Of a stretch of DNA of 64,000 nucleotides, positions 1 through 10,549 are shown in pieces. Within the stretch, counting starts at the first letter, position 1, and the number at the start of each line of letters is the position of its first letter. The notes under the pieces were generated by a model. The model searched no databases. It was not told where the DNA came from and saw only the letters and a program-made list of their open reading frames with translations. Source of the stretch: Dendrophyllia cribrosa. Lineage: Eukaryota > Cnidaria > Anthozoa > Scleractinia > Dendrophylliidae. A program made the position numbers and the translations under genes. Location of the stretch: contig JAJLRJ010000002.1 in the NCBI GenBank assembly GCA_024195265.1, forward strand, positions 14,099,867 to 14,163,866. Reading direction: 5' to 3'.

Positions 1-2
1 GA

Positions 3-182
3 ATCCCAGAATTTAGAAAAGCGTTGTTTTCCAGTGCGAGATCCATCGGAAAACCTTCCGTGGCTCGTCTTGCGGCCACTTCCACGAAAATTCAATTACA
101 GGTGACCTTGAAACATGAAGTCGACCTAAAAGCCTTTTTTCAGGAGAAAAACAAGGAGGAGATCATTGAAACTGAAACATAA
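3..182 (+). CDS. C-terminal coding end of an unidentified gene
   Basis: An open frame runs from the window edge to a TAA at 180-182, giving 59 residues that end in EEIIETET. It is rich in Lys, Glu, Ala and Ser, and begins IPEFRKALFSSARS. The lack of any stop to the window edge and the Lys/Glu-rich acidic end are compatible with a real last exon. A possible polyadenylation signal AATAAA lies at 488-493, about 300 bases downstream, as expected for a short 3' UTR. The 5' part of the gene would lie outside the window. I do not recognise the family; a chance open frame of this length remains possible. Confidence 0.4.
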   Translation: MPEFRKALFSSARSIGKPSVARLAATSTKIQLQVTLKHEVDLKAFFQEKNKEEIIETET

Positions 183-1800
183 TTCAGAACTTGACTAATT
201 TACCGATGTATATTTGAAATGTTTGTAATAACAAAACTGAATTGTCATAAGTTATAGACATTTAAAACTTCGGATTACAACTTGGATACATTTTCAAGCC
301 GGCAGGTGACAAGCCGTAACACCAGTTGGCGGTTTTGAGGACAATAATCAACATATCGTCTCGGTGGGAAAGCTGTCCGTAGGGTCTAAAACACTCACGA
401 TATCATTTGGATTCATGGAATTCTGATGATTAATTAGTTAGACGTTTCTCACTTGGAATATCTCAAACTTTCATTACATGGGAAATTAATAAAATAATGT
501 TACTTAGCCTTTTTTCGGAGGATTTTCGGAAAAATAATTGCAGCTTGAAATGTATAATTTGGTTTCCTACTGATGAGTAGATATAATTTCAGATCAGAAT
601 ATGTCAGTTTACACAAACATCTCACAAACTGCCCTCACTAGATAACTTACACGACATGGGGAAACAGAAAAAACTGTCCTGTATTAAGGGGCTCTCCGGT
701 TCGATGGTTGCAGCACCATCAGTTTTTGCGAAGAAGGCAGACATGGCACAATTGCTGGTTTGCACTTACTTCATATCAAAATTTAAGAGCATCAAAAAAC
801 AGATTTCAATTCCAAAATGTTTATGAAATTGTAGAGAGTTTAAAACTAAACATCTGGGCCAAATGTTAAAGCGCAAGAGCATTTCGTTCAAGAGTTATAG
901 GCGAACGAATATTGGTCATTTTTAGTAAAAAATATATGTAGCGGCCAAAAACTTCAAAGTCTTAATTACACCAAAAATCTCATCACAAAAGATTGGATTC
1001 AATAAAGTTTCATAAAATCAGTTTATAAGCATCTATTATGCAAAACTAACTTTCAACTGGTTCAGGTAGGAATAAACGTTGTTGTAGTTTTGTTTATTTT
1101 CACGGCTTATCTGAAATAGCGTGACGAAGTTGTGTGACCAATTAAAACCTTTACAAATCGGAAGCAAAACATCGTTAAAACCCGAAACTTTTTGTGAAGA
1201 ATTGCAACACTGGTATCTACATACCATGTTAGAAACAGCTTTGTAGAATGTATAGTTTAGAGGGTGGCTGACAGTGTCCACTCTGATTTTCCACGTTTAT
1301 AATTTTAAATCAATAATCATGTGAAGATGTTTTACCAAAACTTTGGAAACATTTAACAGGGAAGACAGTAGGAAAAATCCTATCATTATAGGACATTTTT
1401 TTGAGTTACTTTCCATCCATAAAACTGACGTACCTCCCTTGTAGATAGTAAAAAACGGTTAAAGCTGCGATCAATGTAGTTATGTACTTAGATCAACTTA
1501 CACTGAATGGTATTTTTATATTTTAATTTAGTTTAGGAAAGGGTTTCAATTAAGTTAATTTTCTTCTTTGCCATCACTGTTTAATTAGCAATGAGGTAAA
1601 CTTAATTTAAGAACGATTTTTTGATTAATTTCCTCTTCATCAGTCGATTTTTATCAGCATGTCACTGCAAAGTCAGACGCACAGCTAGTGAGAACAAAAG
1701 AAGGAATAATAACTAATATTAACCGGACTAGAAATGATGTCTTTTATTTGTACAAAATCCTTCTAAAATAGTGCAATAAAAACATTTGTACAGGTTACTT
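183..1800. other. no gene recognised; probable 3' UTR then AT-rich DNA
   Basis: The first 300 bases may be the 3' UTR of the gene ending at 182 (AATAAA at 488-493). The rest is AT-rich with no coding stretch, repeat family or inverted repeat that I can support. A minus-strand open frame at 1036-1281 has no recognisable composition. Confidence 0.4.
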
Positions 1801-1810
1801 TTGATATCAT

Positions 1811-1953
1811 ATATCAAACACGAGGAAGAGTGTTTTATCGGTATATCCAAACACCGAGTAGTGGGAAGTGGGTTGACAAAAACGAGGCGCAGGCGAGTTT
1901 TTTAACCGAAGTGTTTGGATTCCTGATGAAACACTCTTTCGAGTATTTGATAT
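1811..1953. mobile_element. short inverted-repeat element (MITE-like), copy 1
   Basis: The ends atatcaaacacgag and ctcgaaagagtg/gtatttgatat form imperfect inverted repeats of about 29 bases around a core containing gtagtgggaagtgggtt. The same sequence recurs at 50180-50322 plus 51022-51035, where a second element has split it. No coding content. Confidence 0.6.
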
Positions 1954-2032
1954 AGCTTCTCAAACCATTAGTAGTTCTTGGAGAAATTCAGAGCAGAAGT
2001 TCACCAAATGTCATAATTAGTATCACATATTG

Positions 2033-2054
2033 TTATTATTATTATTATTATTAT
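2033..2054. repeat. (ATT)n microsatellite
   Basis: Perfect run of about seven ATT units. Another run of (AAT)n/(ATT)n follows at 2101-2130. Confidence 0.85.
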
Positions 2055-2289
2055 TTAAAGGCTTTGTAAAGGAATTTATTGTAAACTTATAAATTGTGTA
2101 TTAATAATAATAATAATTTTTATTATTATATATTCTTAACCATGAATGGAGATATACACTTTTCAATACACCGAGTCTGGGCCTTTGAAATAGATGATAG
2201 TTAATTATGCCTCGGGAATTTGTTGTAACTTTAGAATTTCCTCTCTTATTATCTCACTCATATATATTGTTTAAATGCATACTTTTCTA

Positions 2290-2325
<36 letters not shown>
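2290..2325. repeat. (ATT)n microsatellite
   Basis: Perfect run of 12 ATT units, immediately before sequence (from 2326) that is duplicated at 18697-18890. It may be the tail of an older retroelement. Confidence 0.85.
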
Positions 2326-2326
<1 letters not shown>

Positions 2327-2543
2327 ACTATCTTTATACAGGAAATCGGCATCACCCATAGGTGGTTTTCAGACGAGTCTGTCTAAAGAAAAGTCACTAA
2401 ATAAAATAAGCTAAAAATAATAATAAATACAAATTAAGAACAACCACGATCACGCTAAAAATTGTAAAATAGAATTCCTGAAGCTGCGAACTGCAAACCT
2501 TCTTCACGGTAGTGATTTCCTTTGCTTTCTATTCATCAATTAA

Positions 2544-2994
2544 GTGATGCTCGCATAAGAACTATAGTAAACTTCATTGTTCTGCGGCATTGGCTCTTTC
2601 CCACATAGAATATCTTTGGTTTCTAGAATAAAGGAGGAGCTGATGGTTCATAATTATATTTCATTATAAAAATAAAGAAAATTCATTTGTGTCAAATAAA
2701 TTTTAGGAAATGTTCGTACTTAACCAACCAGATTAGCAGAAGACAATTGCTAATAATTTTGCTTCTTTGATGAAGTTTCCAAAATACAATTTCTTTTAAA
2801 ACTTGCACGTTGTGCGATTGGGTCTCAAATTACTCGAAATCTTAAAAAAATAGACAAAATGTACCTTGAACCTTAACTGTTCTGTTTAGCAGTTTTTGAG
2901 TCTAGGCTAATGAGATCACTAGTTGTAACAATAAAAAAGTTGACATTCATCATGCATTGCCGTTCATCGCTATCCTTCTTATGCGGATCATTAC
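2544..2994. mobile_element. TTAA-flanked inverted-repeat element, copy 1
   Basis: The element is bounded on both sides by TTAA (2540-2543 and 2995-2998). Its ends gtgatgctcgcataagaa and the reverse complement gtaatgatccgcataagaa form about 20-bp terminal inverted repeats. A second copy of similar length lies at 15132-15570, also bounded by TTAA. TTAA duplication is the hallmark of piggyBac and Kolobok superfamilies; no transposase is present, so this is a non-autonomous copy. At 18890-18910 the related duplicated block lacks it, giving an approximate empty site. Confidence 0.65.
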
Positions 2995-3300
2995 TTAATT
3001 ATGAGTTTGAGAATTATAGTTCAGTATGTATGTCATGTGAGTGACTTATAGCCTTTCCATCAACATTATTAATGAGTGTACGTAAGGAGTAACAGGAAGC
3101 TGGAAAGTTACGAACACGACCGAACTTCCCCAACCCACCTTATATCTATCTACGGAAACTGGGAAACTTGCAGGTACATGCGCATGCCCATTTGGCAAAA
3201 TCGGAGCAAGTGATCACCCGACAAGTCAGTGATTCAAACTATTATTGCAACAACATTTTTTTGAGCATGGCGGTAACTTCATGCTATGTAACTAGAAATA

Positions 3301-3627
3301 AACCGCGATCATTGCGATCGCTGAGACCTCAGGATTCCATATGATCACAGCAATCGCAAGGAAACGTCGAGTAGGCCTGAATCCGATAAACAGGCCTGGC
3401 ACGAATCTTTGGGGAGAACTTTTTAAACATGGCGGCTATAAATCAAAGACTTGCTCTTGAAGCGTGCTATCTTCTGATTCTCGCTATAAGCTGTCCTAAT
3501 GTTTTTGAACTTATTTTGAGCCTCACTTGTGCCCGTGGCGCCTTCATAAGCTGACGTCCGATCTCATTCTCATAAGTGTATGTAAAGCGCCATGAGACGT
3601 GTGATATGTGCGCTATATAAGTCTCTC

Positions 3628-3673
<46 letters not shown>

Positions 3674-4074
3674 TCATTTTGAACTTTTCGGCAATTTTTG
3701 CTCAGCAGTTCTCCTTTACTGAATTTGTTGTATATACAGTCAAATTTCTATACTTCTTCTATGAAAATGGCGTTGTCTACTTGTGTTGTGGACGCCATTT
3801 TGCTGTAAGTGAGATAAACTTTAAGTGCATTATGGGATACAAGACTTTGGTGTGCAATGCTTTCTGGGAAATTTTGGATCGCAAGGATCGCAAGATTGGT
3901 TTTCATATAAAAACCTTTCGATCGCAAGGATCGCAGAGATAGAAATTTCCTCTGCGATCGCGAACGCAAGAATCGCAAGGATCGCAAAGTTTTTGGTTTC
4001 CATATGATCGCAAGGTTCGCACAACACTTTTTTCTGCGATCGCTGCGATCCTTGCGATCATCTGGAAACCAGGC
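3301..4074. mobile_element. Harbinger-type MITE interrupted by a retroelement tail
   Basis: Sequence rich in gatcgcaaggatcgca motifs is shared with the complete element at 16775-17171 and ends in ggaaaccaggct at 4062-4073. The left terminal repeat is missing. About 430 bases (3386-3816) absent from the other copy are inserted; they contain gcgctatataagtctctct followed by (ATT)n at 3629-3673, typical of a SINE or LINE 3' tail. The MITE itself sits inside duplicated block A. Confidence 0.6.
3629..3673. repeat. (ATT)n tail of an inserted retroelement
   Basis: Fifteen ATT units directly follow gtgcgctatataagtctctct. This arrangement is a common 3' end of marine-invertebrate SINE/LINE copies. Read in frame it gives poly-Tyr, which is not a real protein. 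Confidence 0.75.
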
Positions 4075-4475
4075 TTTTGCCCGCAAAAACCTCTGTGATC
4101 ATTTTGATCAAGTTGGCATATTGGCAAGATCACCATTATGCGTTTTCATTCTTTGAACACTAGGCCGTCTTCATCAGCTCCATATCATAGACAGGATCGT
4201 CCAAACCAGATCACAGATCCTCATTCCTTACTTCAGGAGCAACTTTGAAAAAATATCGATGAAAAATCTTCGTTCTATGAAGAAAAACGCAAAAGAAACG
4301 CTTAGAAGTATTATGATACACCAAAGACAGTACACTTGAGAAAATGAATGAATTGTAGAAAACACATTGAAACGAAAACTATTTTACAGAAAATGCCTGC
4401 AAAGAGTATCAGCAAAGATAAAACGTGTTCATTTCGAAACTGTCCATCGGGACAAAACTTAAAACTCATGACCCG

Positions 4476-4525
4476 TCAATCAATCAATTAATCAATCAAT
4501 CAATCAATCAATCGATCGATCAATT

Positions 4526-4556
<31 letters not shown>

Positions 4557-4566
4557 CAATCAATTC
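4476..4566. repeat. (AATC)n microsatellite in block A
   Basis: About 20 units of caat/aatc with a few substitutions. The same tract, shorter, lies at the equivalent point of block B (20184-20228), so the microsatellite predates the duplication. Confidence 0.8.
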
Positions 4567-4984
4567 AATCGTCGTCTCGTTTAGGGGTGTTAATTACGGG
4601 TTTTGGTATCACTTAGAGTGTTCAGAAGGAACTTGAACCATCAAGGTATCGTAATATGTGGCCGCCCGCGAATTATAAAAAAACATCGTCATTCTATAGG
4701 CAAAGTCTTTATCGCCATTAAAGTCACTATAACTCTTGTTTTTCTGTCTCTTTTAGAATGGTATATTTTAGGGGTCAAATAAATTTAGCTTGAGCCACGC
4801 CCAGATACGATTGGTCTCATTTAGGGATTTAATTCAAAATTTCCGACGAGCATCCCCGTGCCTTTTTATATAGGAGCTCCCCTCCCGTACTGACAGAAGT
4901 CAAGAAAGTAACAATGCTGTGCGCACCTACTGACCTACCCAGCCGAGGTAACTAACAAAGGAGTAATCGCTATTACTGTTATAC

Positions 4985-5264
4985 AGCGGTTTTCAATTGA
5001 GTGTCGAAAGTAATTACACAATTGCTTTGGTTTTTCATTGCTACGCTTTGTGATTGGCTAAAAACCTCGTGCCACTTTCTCGACCAATCAGAAGTAAAAC
5101 CAAAACCAATCGTGACTTGCTCGTACGCGTTTTCCCGCGCTTGGCGCCGCCGACATGTTATTGCTTCGAGCCCTGATCAGTTCATTGGATTGTGTACGAC
5201 TGCTGTGATTGGTCAGAGTAATTACTTTGGTTTTGGTTTTACGACACTCAATTAAAAACTGCTC
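4985..5264. mobile_element. MITE with CCAATCA-rich interior
   Basis: Imperfect terminal inverted repeats: left agcggttttcaattgagtgt, right (reverse complement) agcagtttttaattgagtgt. The interior holds several attggc/ccaatca motifs and agccactttctc-like sequence. Related partial copies occur at 23985-24120, 40705-40800 and 55220-55370. Confidence 0.55.
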
Positions 5265-5353
5265 TAATAATGTACTACAAACTTAAAATAAGAGGATATT
5301 TCTTGAGCATATCATTTAAAAAAATTCACTACCTTCCTCTGTTATAAAAATAT

Positions 5354-5360
5354 TCAGCCG
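5354..5360 (-). CDS. ephrin gene 1, probable last coding exon with stop
   Basis: A cgcag acceptor 129 bases downstream of exon 5 is followed by CGGCTGA. Joined in phase 2 it adds Ser-Gly and then stops. The same cgcag/CGGCTGA is kept in all three copies (21986-21992 and 53105-53111) while neighbouring intron sequence has drifted. An alternative, more distant tail exon cannot be excluded. Confidence 0.4.
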
Positions 5361-7630
5361 CTGCGTATACTATCTATTTTGCAGTATACGTCCCCTACCT
5401 CAAAAGACATTGAAAGGGATGGGATGACTAGCTATACATGCCTATACATGTACCATGCCTGCAATTCTGAGCAAAAGCAATAAACATACCTCCAAGTGAT
5501 GTAAACTATTAATACAAAGATCGTAAGGCAAAACAGGACAATAAAAAGTATTGCAACCGTCTTCCATATTCCTGTAAAAAGAAACAAGGAAATGAAGAAA
5601 TTAAAACAGTTATGTAACTTTTTATTTTCGTACTGAAATAAATATCCTCTTCCATACACATAGAACCTCCTATAATACTAATATAACACTAAGTTATATT
5701 ATATCAATTTAGTTTTAGTGATTTTTACAAGATTTAAGAGCGGGGTTTAATAGAGGAAGTATAGAGATCACGTTTCACGGAAAATAATTTAGCCTTTTCA
5801 CGTTTCAGAACAATAGTACTGTGATTTTTCGCAAAACAGGACCATCATTTTTAGTCTGCCGTTGATGAAAGTGTTGCTCTTTAATTTGATATTAGTAGCT
5901 ACCGTAATCATTTGAAATAAGAGCTCAGACTTTGAGAATAATTTATCACTTCTGATTAGAGTATTAATAAAATTTTGTCAAAAATCTTGTAATAATAAGT
6001 ATGTGGCATAATAATACTGCATTTCACTGTCCCCTTAATGGAGGTTCAAATGTCATTTGAGACGCTCAAACACCGCTCCCCTTTAATACAGGTGATAATT
6101 ACAAAGATTATATGTATTGAGTGTTTTGCCGTGACCAGAAGAAGTGTCCCCTTAATGGACGTGTCGCCTTGATGGAGGTGTCGCCTTGATGGAGGTGTCA
6201 CCTTGATGGAGGTGTCCCTTTAATGGAGGTGTTCCCTTAATGAAGGTGTTCTCTTAATGGAGGTGTCCCCTTAATGGAGGTGTCCCCTTAATGGAGGTGT
6301 TCCCTTAATGAAGGTGTTCCCTTTAATGGAGGTGTTCCCTTAATGGAGGTGTCCCCTTAATGGAGGTGTTCCCTTAAAGGAGGTGTCCCCTTAATGGAGG
6401 TGTTCCCTTAATGGAGGTGTTCCCTTTAATGGAGGTGTTCCCTTAATGAAGGTGTTCCCTTTAATGGAGGTGTTCCCTTAATGGAGGTGTTCCCTTAATG
6501 AAGGTGTTCCCTTTAATGGAGGTGTTCCTTTAATGGAGGTGTTCCCTTAATGGAGGTGTTCCCTTAATGGAGGTGTTCCCTTAATGGAGGTGTTCCCTTA
6601 ATGGAGGTGTTCCCTTAATACATCCCTTAATGGAGGTGTTCCCTTAATGGAGGTGTTCCCTTAATGGAGGTGTTCACTTAATGGAGGTGTTCCCTTAATG
6701 GAGGTGTTCCCTTAATGGAGGTGTTCCCTTAATGGAGGTGTTCCCTTAATAGAGGTGTTCACTTAATAGAGGTGTTCCCTTAATAGAGGCGTCCCGAAGT
6801 AGAGGTCCCTCTGTATCAGTACAAGAGGGCATGCCGAGAGCCTCTTCAATTTGTAATGGAAGGTTTTGAAATTTGCAGATGGTATCTGTATCAACTACCA
6901 GGTACATTCCTTACCTTCGTTATTTGAGTCTTTTTGACCAACTGAAAGCTGAGACTCATTATTGCTAGAAGATACCGATACCGTGGTCTGTGTAGGTTTC
7001 GAGTTGCAGCGTTTACAAAGCTCAGAAGACGCGATTGCAGGGGACACAGTTTCAGTAAATATTACTGCACAGGGTACATTTTTGGTAGATGTCATCGCAA
7101 CAGGTACCGTCTTGGATGGGATGACTGCCGAAAGCGCCGGTTCGGTAAATGCCACTTGCGATGACTGTACCGTTTTGGGAGGTATGGCTGTTGAAGAGAC
7201 TGTCTGTGAAGAAGGTACTGTCTGGGTAGAATAAACTATCGGGGTAGAAGGTATTGTCTGGGCAGAATACACTGTTAGGTGGGTAGATAACTCTGTAGTG
7301 AAGGGTACGTTGGTAGAAGGTACTGTAGATGATACGGTGATGTTAAATACGTCTGCACAGGACATACGGTCGGAAGGTGTGACTTCAGAAGATACGGTAA
7401 CCGTTGTTAAATATGTACTGATAACTGTCTGGACACAAACTGTTTCGGAAGTTGTGGCGTTCGTTGAATAAAGTAGGGTCTCTACTGTGGGGAGTTGATC
7501 TGATGATGTGGTTATTGGTGTGGGTATGGGAGTAGGTGTGATTATACTGGACGAGGGTGTGACAGTTGATACACCTGGACACTCCAGTGTGCCCACACTT
7601 GTTTGACATTTAGGATCTGCAATAAATACA

Positions 7631-7661
<31 letters not shown>

Positions 7662-10506
7662 ATGACAACAGGCACAGAAAATCCAAAGAACCAATCAGAA
7701 TCAATCATGTAGGAAGTGCCAAGCGCGGGAAAACACAAACTTCTCCTTTGGAAATTACCTTGATTTTTGCAGACGTAAACTTCGATTTTCATGTAAATAT
7801 TATTACTTGTGTCTGCACAATGACCTCCACTTGTGTTGTTGATGTGTGATTCTGTTCCATCAGACGTCGCTGTCGATAATTAAAGAAATACCAAATATTT
7901 TTCAAATCACTTTGTCTTTTTTTTACGTCAAACTAAGACTACTCAAAATATCACGGCCATTTTGCGAATCTAGGCTAAAAACATCCTTATATCTATTCAC
8001 ATGAATGAACTAAGGTCATGCAAACATACAACCCTCAATGCGTGTAACGAATCATCGTTTCCCTCGCTATTCTCTTCATCGTCAAGAAGAAAACGCTTAA
8101 ATAATAGGTAACCTTCCAAAAACAAAGCAAACATAATTAAGGAACAATAATGGGTAAACTTAGTGGTTACAAGAGACAAAAGTGGTATTTTAGGTTAAGT
8201 CAAATGCAATGCACTGAGACGTCTGCATGTAAACTTCAGGTCCGGTCTTTAATGAAAGATATCAATACTTACCAATAAAATAATATGTCCTTCCCTTTTC
8301 AAACGTCAGTCCACCCGCTACTACTGCATACTGTCTAAATATCATAGAATAATATCCCAACTGTGTTGGAGTATTGCATTCGAACAGAAGTCTACTTGTC
8401 TTGCTTTCGCCTTCCAATGATGTGTCACATTCATCAAAGACTGTTTTGTTGTACACTATCCAGAGGTTTTCATACATGTTTTCTGTTTCAACCCTGCCCA
8501 CTGTTTTCTGCAACACAGTCGCAATATTTGGACAAATAAAATTGACTATAGAGGGCAGTTGTATTTTAAGATGCCTTGGTCCTGGTTCACATATATCTCC
8601 ATCCGCTAGAAATCTGAAAAAAAAGACGATTTAGAGAAGTCTAAGAAAAATTAATGCCAGTTTCAAGGTGAATCAAAGAAACGCAAAGTCAGTGTGTCAT
8701 TCACGAGGCCGACCGTTTCGTACCTATGTTGGTTTCTCAGGAGCACCCAGCCAATTGTTTCGGTGGAAAGCTGTTCGGAATGCCAGTCATTTTAAAAAAA
8801 TCCGTAATCAATTAGATTAAAAACTACAGTTTTCTTAAGTAAAATGGTGCCTCAAACTTTCGTAACATCGGAAAATTTTACGTTTCTTGTTTTTGGAGCC
8901 AAAAAATGTCTTTTTAGCTACGAAATAAGATCAGTTAGGATTTTCTGAAAGATGAAAGCAGCCAGTATAAAATTCGATAAGATTCCTTTTCCCAAAATTT
9001 TCTGCGGCTGAAATATTCATCTAAAAGATCCCGAAAAGCTAAAACTATATTATATTTCACATATTTTCCTTCTAAAGTGATATGGAAAAACAGTACAATG
9101 CTATTCCAAGCGGTTCCCAAACATTTCTCGTTGAGAGTGCCCCTAATTTCTGCATCGAACGTAAACCATTAAACTAACCGGCAATAGCGATGTTGTTATT
9201 CAAATTTGCTAACCGTAGAACAAAAGAGGAACTTTGTATCAATAGCCAATGGTTGGCACATCAATGTATCTCGCACTAGAGTAGTTAACCCGGTTATAAT
9301 TATTTGCAATTAATTAATTAAAATTAACTGGTTTAACAAAATTCCTGATGCGGCCGTGTATTTTTGGCGTTCACCGAACTTTAACCGTGTTAGCGGTTCC
9401 CATGGAAATTAGTTAAAAAACAATAGATTTTTTTAACCAGGTTAGGTTTATTCAAACCACCTCGCTAGGTATAGGTGGTTTGCAATCAATCTCCAGAGAC
9501 ACAGATAACAATAGTGAAACGAACAAATGCTGGTGGACGAACAAAGGGAGCTAATGAGAGAACTATTGTTTATGTCCACCAGCATGGCGGCGATGACGTA
9601 ACATGAAAACCACCCATTGGCTGCTGCCCGACTTGGTGAGTTAACTGGGTTATTTTTTTAGTGACCCGGTTAAAATAACCCCGTTAAAATAACTCGGTGA
9701 AAAGGTGTTCGTAATGAAATAACCGAGTTTATTTTTCTGAGCGGCCGCACTTCAGAAGGTTGAAGATCATGTTATCATTTGCTAGCGAGAGCTGCACAAA
9801 ACAATACGATTTATGAGCGAAAACAATGCCTCTGCACGTGCATTTTACATATTATATTGTTATTCCCTGCAAAACAACATCGTCAAATGATCAAATTATA
9901 GGTTTCGTGGAGAACACAAGCACACAACGGTTTTCCTTTCTCTATTTGAAATTGAAAGTCGTCCCTACGAAGGTCTACGAATTCAACAGGAAGCCAAAAA
10001 TTACCGCGTAAGCGAAGATGATTGACAGATCGGGAAAGTTAACCTGCACTAAACTACCCAGCGAGGTGGTTTAAAATAAACCTAACGCGCAGAGCCTAAC
10101 GCGGTAAGAAAAAACTATTGTTCTTTAATTAATTTCCATGGGAACCGCTAACGCGGTTAAAATTCGGTGAACGCCAAAAATGCGCGGCCGCATCAGGAAT
10201 TTTGTTAAACTAGTTTATTTTAATTAATTAGTTGCAAATAACCGGGGTAACTACTCTGGTGTGGCCGCAGCCAGTTTAACTTTCCCTGGTTATTGGTTAT
10301 TTTAACCAGGTTATTTTAACCGGGTTACTAAACAAATAACCCAGTTAATTCGAGCCAAATATTTTCCCATCTGGCCCTCCCACTCAGTCAATAAGTGCAT
10401 ATTCACCTTATTTGTGTTAATTGAAATATACATAAAACGTATTTTTATTTAAAGTTTACGGATGAGTGACAATAAATTGAAAAATCATCACCAGGTAAGA
10501 ATATGC

Positions 10507-10549
<43 letters not shown>

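Noticed and set aside
3592..3942. 116-codon plus-strand open frame with a poly-Tyr run
   Set aside because: It reads through an (ATT)n tail and a MITE; not a protein.
3748..4086. Overlapping open frames on both strands rich in AIL/RSLR repeats
   Set aside because: They come from gatcgca repeats of a MITE, open in many frames at once.
4425..4616. Frame with NQSINQS repeats
   Set aside because: It is the (AATC)n microsatellite translated.
5330..5395. Longer cytoplasmic exon read as AEYFYNRG or RLNIFITEE near the conserved cgcag site
   Set aside because: Neither frame fits the phase-2 end of the transmembrane exon; the in-phase reading stops after two codons.
6144..6800. Possible CRISPR-like array of 17-18 bp repeats
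   Set aside because: Units are directly adjacent without spacers and the context is a eukaryotic intron.
7617..7704. N-terminal Met and hydrophobic stretch in frame with the ephrin stalk exon, resembling a signal peptide
   Set aside because: It lies upstream of a good splice acceptor, is partly a microsatellite, and exon 3 joins in phase at the acceptor; it is intron.
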